From Epiperipatus broadwayi (taxonomy: Eukaryota; Onychophora; Udeonychophora; Euonychophora; Peripatidae): a stretch of DNA of 64,000 nucleotides. Below are positions 33,386-46,330 of this stretch, piece by piece (positions within the stretch are counted from its first letter, which is position 1; every line of letters begins with the position of its first letter). The notes beneath the pieces are model-generated. The model was not told the DNA's origin. It searched no databases and saw only the letters and a list, made by a program, of their open reading frames with translations. The translations under genes were made by a program, and so were the position numbers. The stretch lies in NCBI GenBank assembly GCA_028023455.1, contig JAQFVV010000063.1:4335081-4399080 (forward strand). The letters are read 5' to 3'.

Positions 33386-36300
33386 TAAAGACAGTCATAA
33401 ATGTTTTTTTTTAACTTAATTATATGATTTGAAATTTTATTCACATTAATTATATATGCAGACATTTTAATTTTAGATTTGTTTTCAAACATTTTAATGC
33501 ATAAGATGCTAAATTGAAGTGTATTTATAAAAATAGATTCAGTATAAAAGAAAAATATGTCTGAAAATAATGTTAATAGAGGTTTAAACTTAAACCACCA
33601 GTAAATGTTGTATTTGCTTGTATACAACTTTTGCATTTAAATGGATGGGACAGTAGTTTATTTTCTTCATCACTAGTAACAAATCTACCAAGTGCCAAAA
33701 AATAGATATATTGTCTTTTGTTATTTGTAATGCATGCACATAAATTTGTGTGAGAAATTTCAGAATCATTTTGATTCTCATTTAATTACAAATGAATGAA
33801 TAATGCAGCTTTGTTTAATTATAAGTATATGATGATCATATTTTGAAAAAATAATATCTTTAAATATTTTATTATGTCGGCACAAAATAATTATAGTTAA
33901 TAATGAAGATGATAATTTATTGAAATAGATGTTGTTTTCAAGGAAGATAGTTGCTTTGAAGGAAAAAATTCACAAACATGAGCCATTGGACATTAGGCAA
34001 CTTTGTTTATATTTTATTATGTTCTAGAATTATTTTATTGTAAGGAATATTATTGATGCATTATAGTTGAGGATATAAATTCAGCATTGAATATTGAACT
34101 ATGAATCCATACAGCATTTTTTGAACATCCTATATATTATATATTGAAGAATTTTATGATTAAAAGCCATATAAATAAAAAACAATATGTACTCTGTCAA
34201 TTATTATTAAAGTATTATATTGTCAGCTAAATATTGTTGTGCTGGCATTAGAAGCCTGAAAAGGTCATCAGCCGGCAGTAAATAGATATCATAGTAGCTT
34301 GTAATGGGTTATTTGAAATTGTTTTCAAATAATTAATAATAATTTGTTAAATGGAAATGTGATGATTCAGTTGTATTTTTTTTAAATATACATACATGTA
34401 TGTGCATAGGTAAGATATATAAAAGTATCTTATTAAATAAATAAAGACAACTAAAACTGTATAATTATGTAATTATCTCCTACCTGAACTTGAACCACAC
34501 AAGACTTGGATAAATTACTACTAATCTTTGCCTTTGAAGATTATGTGGCCTTATCATTGTTGGAAACTAACCACTTAAATTGTACAAATTGAAATTATAA
34601 GAGTCACCGTAGGATTTATTCCGTATTGGTTATTAATGGAAGTTATAAAAATATATACCATATTAAGTCAGTTCTTTTTAGAACTTTAACAAAAGAAAAT
34701 AGAAAAAAATCTTAATAATTCGTATAATCCATTTATTGTATTTTAATTTATTTTTTTTATATTAGTAATTAAGTTATTTTTCTTTAGTTATTTTTTATAT
34801 GCTTATTTATTATATGAATTTATTCTAAAGTAATTAATTTCGATTTGTGTGTGTGAGAGAGAGCATTGTATGTATCTTGCAAATAAATTATTAGTTTATA
34901 AAATTTAAGTTGTCAATGCTATTTTATATTGCAACTATCATTTCTGATGTTCATGCTAGCATTTTTCAGTTCTTTGTTTATAAAAAATAACGGTTAAATT
35001 TGAGAAAATGCTTAACTACTGAGCAAATGCCAAATGTTATTGAGAATTACAAAAGTATAGAAGTTGAAATTGATCCATTTGGCATTTTTTCTTTTCACAA
35101 ATGAAATGTGATAAAATACTGCAAATGCTGCTTTTTTATTTAAAACAAATTAGTTCTAAGTGATAAAGCATATTACAAATCCACAGAGTTTATTTTGTGG
35201 AGGTAATTGGGACATATAACCTATTTTTAGATTCAATCATCTCCCTCTTTATCTATTTTATATATAACTTCATGAAAATTATGCTCATTAGCTATGTAGC
35301 CTTACAGGTTATTAGTATATTATGTTGCATATTTTCTATGAACTGAATAGTTTAAGATAGTTCTAACCATATGTTTTATTTACAGAATATTACTTTCATT
35401 TTCTCATGATTTCATTTTATCTATGCAAGATTGCTAGTCCTATAAGAATAAAAACATCAATATCAAAAGAATAATTCTCTTACATATGAAGTTCAAATAC
35501 AAAATAACATTATATATGTCATATGGATCATTAATCAATATTTATCGGTAATAGTTCATTTAAAATCTGTCAGTTATTTTATTTAAAACAAAATTAAGAA
35601 AACTGAAATTTTTTAACCAAGAAATTATTTTGATTTTTATCTGTTAATGTTGAATAATAATGTAATCTTTTAAATAATTAATTTCCTAGTTAAATTAGAA
35701 TAAGAGAAGTGAAAGGTTAAGAGATAATTTTAAATATTTTTTTTGCAATTTATTCTTCTGTAGTTAATTTAATATTATAGTAAAATTATTTATAACTATT
35801 AAAATTATCTTAATATTCTTTCATAAATAAGTAAAGTAAGAATTAATGGAGTACTAAAGCTTATCTTATATGGAATCTGTCTCAAAGTTGGCTGTGATTT
35901 TTTGTATCCGTGAGACATTCCATGGTGAGAAAATAAAGTTTGTGTTATGAAAATAATTAAATATGAGAATATTCGTTCATGAAGGATGAGTATGAAAGAT
36001 TTTATTCTATTTATCATATACTTAATTACATCTTTATATAGACATTTAATTAGGTAGGAGATACAAATATAGGAATAGAGTGTTAGGAGTGATTAATTAT
36101 TTTATGTCAAGTTTATTTTAAAACTGGTGGTTTTCAATGGAATGCTTCTCTCTATTTGCATTCTAGATTTTAACCCAAAATAAAAGACCAAAAAATTATC
36201 TATGAATTAGAGAAATTTGTATTGCATTAATTACTTCTATCAGTTTACTCATTAAAATTTTAGTATCCATGTTGTTTCTATCCTTATCCACATTTCACCA

Positions 36301-37770
36301 ACATGAAGTAATTGGCTGATACAGTAAATATATTGCATTATCATTAATCTTTTTAAAAGTACTAATAGCATCTTAGCAGAATGTAAGATTATTAAAAAAA
36401 AAAAAAAATTCTTCATGATTTAAAAATTCAATGTCCTAAAAGATAAAGAAAGAAAAAAGTGTTTTTAATATATTCTCTCACTATATAAAAATATTAATCA
36501 CTTAAAAAACAAATGTCAAAGAAAAAATTCATATTAAAAAAATATATATGAAAGATTTTATTTTAATACCTATGTATGTAGGTCATGTAATATATAAATA
36601 GATTATTTTGTGAATTTATATTGTTAATTTCTTTTGATTTTCATTTGAGTCATCGTAGGATTCAAATAATTTAACAACCAGATTGGTATGCTATTGATTC
36701 TACAAAAAAAATTATTATTAATTTTATTTTTAATTATAGGGAATTTGAACACAAACTTTCAAGCTCCTTTCAGCTATCCTACTTGTATTCAAATATTATT
36801 AATTTTATAACTTTTTTGTGTTATAATCCACTTTATAATTCTGTGAAATAATAAAATAATTTGTACATCTGCAAAAATGACTAAAAATAATTATAATGAT
36901 ATTAATGTTAATAGTGCATAGAAAAAGAATTGGAATTATTATCTACCGATAAAATTTCCAAGTAAAAACAAAAGGTACATAAAAATGCTTAATAATTCAG
37001 AACACAATATATTTTATTTTAATTACATTTTTATGCAAATCTCACTGAATAAGAAAATTTAGTTTACTTTACAAATAGTGAGATCTGGTGCATAAAAGTT
37101 TTTCTGTTCTGACAAACTGATCACACAGAAGGGTGCCAAACACACAAATATGATTCAATTTGATTGGGCTAGCTACAGCATTGTAAATAAACTATTTCTA
37201 TGTCCATCATCAATATACAAAACCATTTCATGCAAGTGTATATTACATGTTTGAGAAACTTATCCTTATACTAATGATTCATGATCAAAATAAAAATTTA
37301 CTTTGTTTTGTTGATAATAAATATGAATTTGTTGATGCAATAATAAATGTATTCATAAATAATACAAAATGCGTTGTACAGGAATTAAATGTCAGGGAGT
37401 GTATATAAATTACTCTACCATTCATACAATGCAAATCTAAACACTTTGTGATTATTTAAAACCATTGTATAAACAAATTTATAATGATAATTATATAAAA
37501 TAATCAAATAAATATGATTATATGTATCATTTTAATAACCAGTTCATTGAACTATAAATCTGATAGGAAGCAGTTGTACGAAACTAACAAAACTGGCTGA
37601 ATCCTGCCACTGCATTTGAACTCTTCAAAAGCACTGAAGTTGCAAGAAGTTTTTTTATATGTAGTTCCACAATTATTTACATTGGTTCTGCAAGTAATCA
37701 GTTGATAAAAGTTGCATAACTAAGATCTCTCATTGTTTTACTTTCTGTTAGCACATTTTGAGCAATGCAT
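33386..37770. other. AT-rich intergenic sequence
   Basis: No gene, RNA gene or transposon recognised on either strand over more than 4 kb. Frames at 33.4-33.8 and 35.8-36.0 kb (minus) are hydrophobic/AT-codon frames without domain pattern. Confidence 0.5.
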
Positions 37771-37802
<32 letters not shown>

Positions 37803-37833
37803 TGATTGTTACAATATATATATATATATATAT
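37771..37833. repeat. AT dinucleotide microsatellites
   Basis: (TA)14 at 37771-37798 and (AT)10 at 37814-37833, separated by a short unique spacer. Confidence 0.95.
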
Positions 37834-38100
37834 GCAAAAATAAAAATGTTATAGTTTAGTCATGGCATTGTAATAAGAGCAGATATACATTAATTGTTTT
37901 AATCTTTTATATTTTTAGGTATGAAGATGGGCAGGTTGGGGATTCAGCAATTGATACACAGGTAGACAAATATCAGAAGGAAATATTAAGAGCAATGGGG
38001 AATTCTATGTGAATTGAAGATTTCTTGACCTAATGGAATGTCAATGATTCAACATAAATGATTTGATTTTTGTCGAAACATACATTTTGTCTTCCAATTT

Positions 38101-38223
38101 TTGTTTTATTATTATTTTTTTTCATATGTCATAGCATCGACCGGGAGGCGAACCCACAACCGTCTGCAACCAATTACTTGCTTGCAAGGCGGCTGCGATG
38201 ACCTCTCGGCTTGTTTTATTATT
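38101..38223 (-). mobile_element. Short tRNA-like retroposon, copy 2, with target duplication
   Basis: Body 38114-38210, read on the minus strand: GCCGAGAGGTCA, a GCCTTGCAAGC stem, GGGTTCGCCTCCCGG (B-box-like GGTTCGCCTCC), CGATGCTATGACA and an A-rich tail. It is flanked by exact 13-bp direct repeats TTGTTTTATTATT (38101-38113 and 38211-38223). The body ends right after the tRNA-like part, with no extra SINE body. It starts about 15 nt later than the copy at 63.34 kb, so it is slightly 5'-truncated and has lost part of its A box. Confidence 0.85.
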
Positions 38224-39601
38224 GTCAGTTTTTATTTTATAAAAATTTTCAATTTCATTGTCTTTCCTTTAAGTTATTCTCAGGCATTTAGATTTGCTGC
38301 TAATTTTTTTTTTAGAATTTATTTTTTTTTAATTATAAAATGATCATATTGTAATGTATTCAATGTGATGCATTTAAAGTTTTTTTTTTTTTCTAATTTA
38401 AATTATAGTTTATAATTTTGTCTTATCACTTTGTAAATGATTTTTTTGATTTTGAAACTTTTACTATTCCTATTATTTTTGTTATTGCAATGTAATTATT
38501 TTATAAAAACAAATAATTAGGTGATTTTGTAAGATAATCTAAATAATATTTTAAAACCATTAATAGTATATACAATATTTTAAAAATATTGGTTATAATC
38601 TTTTGATACTCTAAAAAGAATTTGGACTCAACAATAAAAATTCATTGGAAATTTATTCGATGCAAAGTAATGGCAGAAATCTTCAAAGAAATTACCCCCC
38701 CCCCCTTAAAAAAACCCTCTTACTTATAAGTAATTAAAAATGATAGTTTTTTTAATCATTTTTATCAAGTTGACCACAATAGTTTAATTTTTTCAGATGC
38801 TTAACAAAATAGGAAATTGATACGACAGTTGTTTTAATTTTTTTTTTAAAAAAAAGACTTCTGAAATTGGTTTGTCATAACTAGTGCACTTTTCCAGCCC
38901 ATTTCAATGTTAATATATATTTTAAATAATAAAATTGATACTAATTGCAATTCTGAGATACTCTTATATATATATGAAAAATTATACTCTGCTGTTAATA
39001 TATATATATATGAAATTTCAATTAGACTTTAGAGAGTATTATGTATATGTCCTCAACAGGGATAATTTCTTATAGTCGGGACAAAACTGGTCAGATTATT
39101 GGCACATTTGATTTGCTTTGTTAATAAATCTAAAGAGTTTTTTCTCTAAGATATCTGACCCTAAAGCTTATTCTAATTACATTTATTTACCTTGAAAATC
39201 TTCATTACAATATATATTTAAATATATTGTACACACGTTATTCTTTAAATAACAATATTGTTTTTTTCATCCCCTTCCCATTTCTTAATATTTTATCTTT
39301 TAACACATTCCTTAGATCTTTAGAATCTGAATAAATATTTATATATTTTAAGAAGTTTATTTTTTACATGAAGAAGTTACTATATAATAATAAAATCTTT
39401 TGTTTATTTATTTTTTCTCATAATATTTATTGGCAAGTTTTATTTTAATTATTAAGTAATATGGATTGAATTATGTTAACGTGAAATTCTAGTATCTTTT
39501 AACTTTCTTTTTTTCATGTTAGGCAGACTTTGCATTTACCAGAAGTTGAAGATTGTATTAAGCTGTAATATTGTCTTTATAAAAGATACCTCATATTAAC
39601 T
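38224..39601. other. AT-rich intergenic sequence
   Basis: No gene seen. An 11-base C-run lies at 38695-38705. Several short AT microsatellites occur near 38,960-39,010. Confidence 0.5.
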
Positions 39602-39966
39602 GTTTAACTCAGGGGTCCCCAACCTTTTTGCACTTAAGAGCACATTCTATAATACCGGCCAGGTGGCGGGCACCATTTATTTTTTCAATTTAATTTATAG
39701 TTGGATTTTGTTAATAATACACAAAATGTACAAAAAAACATTTATTTCAAAAGTAAAATTTTAATATATAATTAGCGTTTATATTTTTATGCTGTAGAAG
39801 TATAGTATGCCCTACAATTTGATTACAACATAATACAGTAATTTATAAGAAATTTTAAAAATTAAATTTATTTGTATCAGATAAATAATTTTTTATCGTG
39901 TTCGGATAGCGGCGGTCACACATAAAATGGTCCACGGGCATAGGGTTGGGGACCCCTGGTTTAACT
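39602..39966. mobile_element. hAT-superfamily MITE with 8-bp target duplication
   Basis: Element 39610-39958 (349 bp). Terminal inverted repeats are CAGGGGTCCCCAACC, a perfect 15 bp, with CAG...CTG ends. Exact 8-bp duplications GTTTAACT lie at 39602-39609 and 39959-39966. Ends and duplication length are diagnostic of hAT. It has no transposase frame, so it is non-autonomous. Ends of this type (CAGGGGTCCCCAACC) recur in hAT families of distant animals, which makes horizontal spread plausible but not shown. Confidence 0.95.
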
Positions 39967-40897
39967 TAATCAGTAAAAGTCAATAAAAACAAGTGAACTT
40001 TAAAACAAGCAAACAGGGCAATTTATTATTTACCAAAGAGAGCATAATTTTTTTTAAAGATTTTTGATATATATGTGTGTATGTGTTTAAAAATAGATAT
40101 AATGGAATGAATTTTGCAAAATATTATTGATATGGAAAGTTGTGTGTGTTACAGTGACTCACATCAAAAATATTTTTTTCAATTTTTTTAAAAAGCAATG
40201 ATTTTTTAATTTTGTTCAATAAAAAAATGTCAATTGCTTTTGTGATTAATTTTGTATGAACAGGATTTTTTTTTTTTGTAAGATACTAGAAATATATTTC
40301 ATGTTAATTGATGTTTTATATTAAAGTATTTCATTTATGCTTATTTGTTAACATTTTTGTAGTTTTAAAGTAATTGGAATTTTTAATGCAAAGTAGTATT
40401 TTGTATTGAGAATGTTGTTAATATTATTGAGACTTGACTTGGAACAATGCTTTTGAAAATGATGTAATATGATTTGTTTTTTGTGTTTTTTTAAATCTTT
40501 TTCAAAAACTAAATTTGGATGCCTATATGCTATGGCATCATGTAATGTGAGTAGATTTGTAATTTTAAATTTGTCTAGAAGAGCAATTCATAATGGGATA
40601 AAACTATTTGGAATATTTTTTGCATTCCCTTATCTGTACATCAATAATTATAAAATACTTGATTTTTTTAAAAAAAATTTGATTTACAAATTAAAAATCT
40701 AGTAATAATAAAAGTATTTTTTCTCTCTCGTTTATCATTGTACAGGATAAAAAACCTAGAATTAGTAGACATATTAAATATTAATATGTTTGAATATATA
40801 TTTTTATTATACATATTTAATTGATTTCATTTTAATTGTTATACATTCATTACCACAGCACTGTTTAGTTTAGCAGTTGAAAATTATTCCTATATAT
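39967..40897. other. AT-rich intergenic sequence
   Basis: No gene seen. The 77-codon frame at 40469-40702 is hydrophobic and lysine-rich without a recognisable domain. Confidence 0.5.
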
Positions 40898-42415
40898 TGT
40901 AACAGTCAAGATTGTATAATTAGTCAACAAGATTCAAATACCAAGCAGGGTTTCTGACCAGCGTATATGGGTTTGCCCCCATGTCTTTGGTTTAAACCCT
41001 ACCTAGTCTTCTCGATCTCAATCACCTAATTAACAACTTTGATGTTACACCGCTTCTTTTCCTCTGCATAGCCCCATGTAGATAAGGGTTCAAACTTAGT
41101 TCTCTGTCTCAGGGTTCTTTGTGGCACATCACATGATCCAGAGTAGCACACATTTGCTTTACATTAATTTATTTATCTGAGATTTATTATATGCTTTGAG
41201 GGTCCAGTGGTTTGAAACATGATTCATCAAAAAGTACTATTATCTGAGATAGGGATTATCAACATGTTAGTAAAGATTGTATGTATTCTATAGGTGAATA
41301 AACAACTAATTTGGCTCACAAATTTACATTAACTATAATAAAGTTTGTTTACAAATAGGTATTTAGAGAATGGCTTACAAGATATAGTAATAATGATCTT
41401 CTGACCTTTACATAATATTCAAGGTAATAGTGACTTATAATTATAGTGACTGTCCTATTTTTTCATTTGGAGTTATCAAGATTTATCAGCCCATTCTAGG
41501 TCTAATAGATATATAACTAACTAGGTATTGATTTATTAAGGAAAAGTTTGAGAGCGGGTTTGATGTTAGGTTACCTGGTTTTACTAGGCAGAGGCTGAAT
41601 GATCCATAATAATAGTGCAGTACTGCCTAAATGAGTGAGACAATGGTACATTAGATGAGAGATGGACTTTGATGATCAGATGGTGAGTTTCACCACTGTT
41701 AAGTGTATGTCCTGGGTTGCAGAGGCATATCTGCTTTTAACCACAGGCAAATACTAGAGGAGAGTGCTACAGAGTGCATAAATCCAGCATTTGGATGTCA
41801 CCAGTTTGGACCAGACTAATCATAGATTATGAACCCTTCGCACATGGTGTCTCATCTGCCCTTATGCAGTTTGTCCAAGATGCATGAACCAGAAGGAATG
41901 AATATATTTGAAACTCAGTAACAAAGACCAATGCCAATCATGAAAGTAGGCAGGAACGCACATATAAGAGACAAACAATTGACTTACTGAGCCATCCACA
42001 TACATAATTACTATAATAAACTTATTTAGATATATAACTGGAAGCACTCCCAGTTAATGATAAGTGAGTATTTGGGAACTTAAACCTGACTACAATAATT
42101 ATTCAAGTACATTTAAATTGTGATACTTAATAATAATAACATTTTAAGGTATGAGGAGATTAATGATTCCTGAGTAGACATAAATTTTATACACGGACAG
42201 CGGTTTTAGTTATATAGACATTACATTGCATTAACTTTATTGAAATTACACTTACTAAATTATAGAACCTTAGGTTAAATATAGGACTGCATTTTCTTCA
42301 GAAAATACATTGTATAAACCATTTTTAATAGAGAAGTACTCATTGCGCAGTGAGGGAAGTAATAACCTAATTAGAGTTAATGATTTATTTATTTTAAATA
42401 CTTTTAATAATGTCA
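40898..42415 (-). repeat. 1.5-kb direct repeat, copy A (probable LTR)
   Basis: Collinear with 46331-47830 over its whole length, with moderate divergence. Shared landmarks in order: ATAATTAGTCAACAAGA, GGGTTTCTGACCAGC, CCTCTGCATAGC, ATTTAGAGA-TGGCTTACAAG, GAGTGAGACAATGGTACATT, CATTATAGAACCTTAGG-like, ATAACCTAATTAGAG. As TGTAACAG...TGTCA it would have TG/CA ends. Orientation is inferred from the gag relic between the copies. Both copies also contain a minus-strand GG-TGGCTCAGTAA tRNA-like head (here 41983-42000). Confidence 0.8.
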
Positions 42416-44989
42416 ATCACATCTAAGTTATAAATTATATAGTATTCATAGGCCCCTAATAGATAAGTAATACAAACATTTTAATAAACAACCTGTCTAC
42501 CATCTTTCAATTATCAAATCGGCTAAACAAATAGTAATGTTTATATTATCCTAGCAAAGTTTAAAGCTTAAAAAATAGCATAAGATGCTGCCCTCTCTAG
42601 AATTATTTTACAAGTAAAAAATCAATAATATTTAAATTTGAAGTTAGAACATTGAGAGAAAATGGACTTTCTAAGGCGCTGATTGGTTGTTCCTTATTTT
42701 GAACAAAAGGGAATGCTTGTCAACAATTTTGACAGCTTCAAGTTTTTTGGTTTGATTTTCAAAATGAAAATGAATGTTTTAGTGTATTTTTAAATATTTT
42801 TTACATATAAATTATTTTGATGAAATATCCTGAAGATATAATTATTTTAAAAGAATAGTTAAGATTTTAGTAAAAATTTTTTACTTTTACGTGAACGTAA
42901 ATTGTGAAAGAAATCACTGTTATATGGAGCATTTGCTAATAGGTAATGAATGTTCTTATTAGGTCCTCCATTATAGAATATTTTTATAAATAGAAATGTA
43001 TTTTTGAAAAAACTTTTGTTCACTTTCATAATCTGACAAATTATTAATTTGCTTTTTAGAAAATAAACAAAAATTAATATAATAATAAAAGACATGTTTT
43101 ACTACTGATTTTGTAATTGACCAATGAAAAGTTTAGAGCTTTAACTCATTCAACCAAATGGAATTTTTTGGCACAAAGGTTAAATAACTATGCTCACCAT
43201 CTTTCATTTAGTGTCAACATAATTCTAAGAATTAACATATGCATTTACTTTGATATGATGGTGATGTACAAAAAGAGGTTTTTCTTCAAGAAATAATGTA
43301 CATTATTCTATTTTTTAACATTTAAACTTTTAGATTTGGCATCTTCATTTGCTCTGTCTCTTAACACTTTGAGAGTCAAGCATAAACAACATGTCAGTGA
43401 TTTAAAATTTAATTCTCTCCATCATTCAAGGTAGTAAGCAAGCAAGAAATAAAATAAATAAGTTTAATTACTCGGTAATCAAGCCTGCACATTTACATTT
43501 TAAATAAATAAAATATTTTATATGAGGTTTGGTCTAGTTAAGAAATATTATATGTTAAGTTACAGAATTTAAAATCTATAGATTAAACATTTTACCAGAA
43601 CTTCTTAGAGACTTACAGATGTCTTTTCACATAGAGGGATTGATGGCTCAGTGTATTTTAAGCTTACTAATATAGGCAGCCATGGATGGATCTCATTTCA
43701 AAATGGAACTCTAGACATTGGGCTCCCACAATGATTGGAGAAAATGACACCCAAACTACTCACACATTTTGGTAGATATGTTCAACTTTTGTAGGTAATA
43801 ATGTGGAGTTCGGCAGTCAAGGTATAATATAGAGGTGATTTTTTAAAATATGTCTGAGTATATAAAATTCTACTAGGATTCTGCTTGACTCACTCCAAGA
43901 TTAAGCATCAATTTTTATGTTTATTAGACATAAAAAAACAATGCCTCCTATCTTTAAATACTTTTGCTTTTGCTTGATGCTTACTTTCTGCCATAATGTT
44001 TTTGGTTTAATTTTGGATCTTTATTTTCTGTTTCATTAGTAATTGGATCCTTGCATATTTTCTGCCACAAGTTTCATTTCCTATGCATTGTATTTTTATT
44101 TTCACGGCAATATCCTACAATGTGTACAGGATGTAGAGGTGTAAAACTGTAACTATTTCTGAATAGCCAACAGAATACAGTACTTACTTTGCCTTGCTTA
44201 ATGGATTACATCCACTCATTGTTTTACAAGTTTTAAGATTTCTTTAACTTCCCTTGAATTATTAAATTTTTTAGATAAAATTTATTTCAATCCATTTTTT
44301 TCTTTTTTAACAAAGTCTTTCTTGAATTAAAATATGTGGTGTGATTGAAGTACATAACTTTCTTAACCCTTTTTCTACCATGATTGTACACACACATGAA
44401 TCTATTTCTAATGTGCATATATTTCTAAATAAATTATTTATATACTGGGAGATAGGTTGAATTTATTAAGACATGAAACAAGTATATTTGCATACAGCTG
44501 TACACTGCTTCATATCCCCCAAGTTGGTCTGTAAAAAAATAATAAAAAAAACTTGTACTTTGCAGTGAATAAGTGATCAATCTATTAGTTTAGCTGGAGT
44601 GTTAGTGTATATGAGTTTATTATACTTTCTACTATTATTAGTATATGCTACTCTCTTTTAGTTAATTAATCCTATTTACAAACTTATTTACCTTAAGGTT
44701 TATCCCTGACTCGATTTATTTTAGTTGCTAAGGTCATCATCTAGGATAGCTTGTTTACTTCTATTGAGGTCCTTTTGTTTGTAAGGTCTGTTGCAGTATG
44801 GTTTTAGGATGTGGCTGTGATGTGTTCTCCAGGCATTCAGCTCTTCATCTTTTGCAAAATTGCCAAATTCTATTGCCGTGAGCAGCTCTCATCTTGTTTA
44901 CATTATGTGTCTGGTTTTTGGCCATGATATGCTGTGTGGATATGGGCAGGTTATACCTGATATGTATGATATGGTAATCTGCCTTTGGA
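42416..44989. other. AT-rich interior of the probable LTR element
   Basis: No pol domain is recognisable, although an intact element would have RT and integrase here. Part of this is therefore deleted or later-inserted sequence. A minus-strand frame at 42859-43095 has no domain pattern. A weak TGATGGCTCAGTG phrase near 43,642 is not enough to call a SINE. Confidence 0.45.
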
Positions 44990-45660
44990 AATGTTAATGC
45001 CTTCAGGCACACCATTTGTCACAAAAAGAATTGTGGTTGTGTTTTTTCTTCTCAGTCATATTTTTTTTAAAGAATGCTGTGCATCATGCTATCTTACCTT
45101 TCATGACTCCAAAGGATATTTAATAATGCTTGTTTATAGTCAGTCCAAGATTGGGGTTAGACTTTTTCACCAGTCTTTAGCTGTGCCTTCCATGTTGTTG
45201 ACTGCTACTGTCACTTGCTTTTCCGTAGTCAGGTCATAGCATCTGAATAGCTCTTCCAAGCTTTGGATATGTCTTGTTGGAGTCTCCCACATCTCCCCAG
45301 AATGCCTTAATCTGTATTACTTTGTTCTTGGTAGCTTTGCTAGGTTCCCCCTCAGTCTCTTCTGTATGTGGCAGCCCTAACTGTCTTCTTTGGGTCATCT
45401 GGGTAACCATCTGTTGGTTTTCCTGTTATTTTCTTCTGCTCTATGGCATGTATTTGACTTGCTTCTGATTGTGATGCTATTTGTAAGTTCTGACCCATTG
45501 CATGCTGCAGTAGTTTTACTTTTTTCTTGGTTTTTTGGCTTCTTTGTCTTCTTTCAGTTTGAACAGCACTTGCATTATTCGATCCATGCATTTTTCCAAC
45601 CTTTCATCAATGTTTTTTCTGCTTCTTTCTTTACCTGGCTATTTTAAACCTTTCCCCAGT
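44990..45660 (-). pseudogene. Gag-like relic of an LTR retrotransposon
   Basis: The minus strand is GC-richer than its surroundings and keeps Gag-like pieces over shifting frames. Upstream is a basic, coiled-coil-like segment (MQVLFKLKEDKEAKKPRKK type, about 45,530-45,600). Then comes a polar linker, open in the 45352-45591 frame. Then, at 45,167-45,265, a capsid-type stretch contains SLEELFRCYDL, EKQVTVAVNNMEG and TAKDW before a TGA. LF..Y..T...Q...A...MEG.A..W is the usual pattern of retrotransposon Gag capsid N-lobes. Its position, just inside repeat copy B on the minus strand, is where gag would follow a 5' LTR. Group not resolved. Confidence 0.5.
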
Positions 45661-46330
45661 ATTTAGAGATGATTTCTAGGTGTCTTGTTCTTCCATTTCT
45701 TCTGCACTGTGCCTCCCATGTGTTTTCAACATTGTTTTGATGAATTGGTTGCTCTTTTTTTGGTCATCAATTTAATCAATGGTTTGCTTCCTCTGGTCAT
45801 CATCATTCCACATTATTCCATATAACAGGTTTATTTTCTGCATTTTACCCATTCTTGTTTCATTATCTGAAAAGAATGACCTGTCCTGTCAAATCCTACT
45901 TTTTTTTATTCTAAAAAAATTAATTTCACACTATCCATCTTTATTCATAATAACATTAAAAAATCTCCCTCTATTTTTAATATTATGCTAGTCCTTTTCT
46001 ATGTTTTCTTTGTGTGTTACTGGGAGGATCACTCATCTGATCTGCAAAGAAAGTGCATAAACTATTATCCTATGATTTTAACTCTGTATAAGTGCTACAC
46101 TTTCTTATGTACTAGTTTTATCCTTCTGCTTTCTAAATGAAATTTCTTTTATTTGCGAGCTCAAACACCTCATAGTCTTGTTTATTTGAATTACATAACC
46201 AAAAAACATTTTTTTACACTTTGTCAAGAGATTCTAACCCTATTTTATTGTGACAAGGGTGCTCTCTGATTGTGCAATGATAGATTTAATAGCCACATGT
46301 AAGCACCAGATTATACAAAAAATCCTATAA
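45661..46330. other. Leader-like region between gag relic and repeat copy B
   Basis: A minus-strand TGGTGCTTACATGTGG at 46293-46308 begins with TGG about 22 nt inside the edge of repeat copy B. It could be a tRNA primer site, although that spacing is longer than usual. No other feature is seen. Confidence 0.35.

Noticed and set aside
37771-37833. AT microsatellites as a replication or centromere signal
   Set aside because: Short AT repeats are common throughout the window. There is no array or conserved context.
43620-43790. Possible SINE (TGATGGCTCAGTG near 43,642)
   Set aside because: Only an A-box-like phrase is present, with no B box, tail or target duplication.
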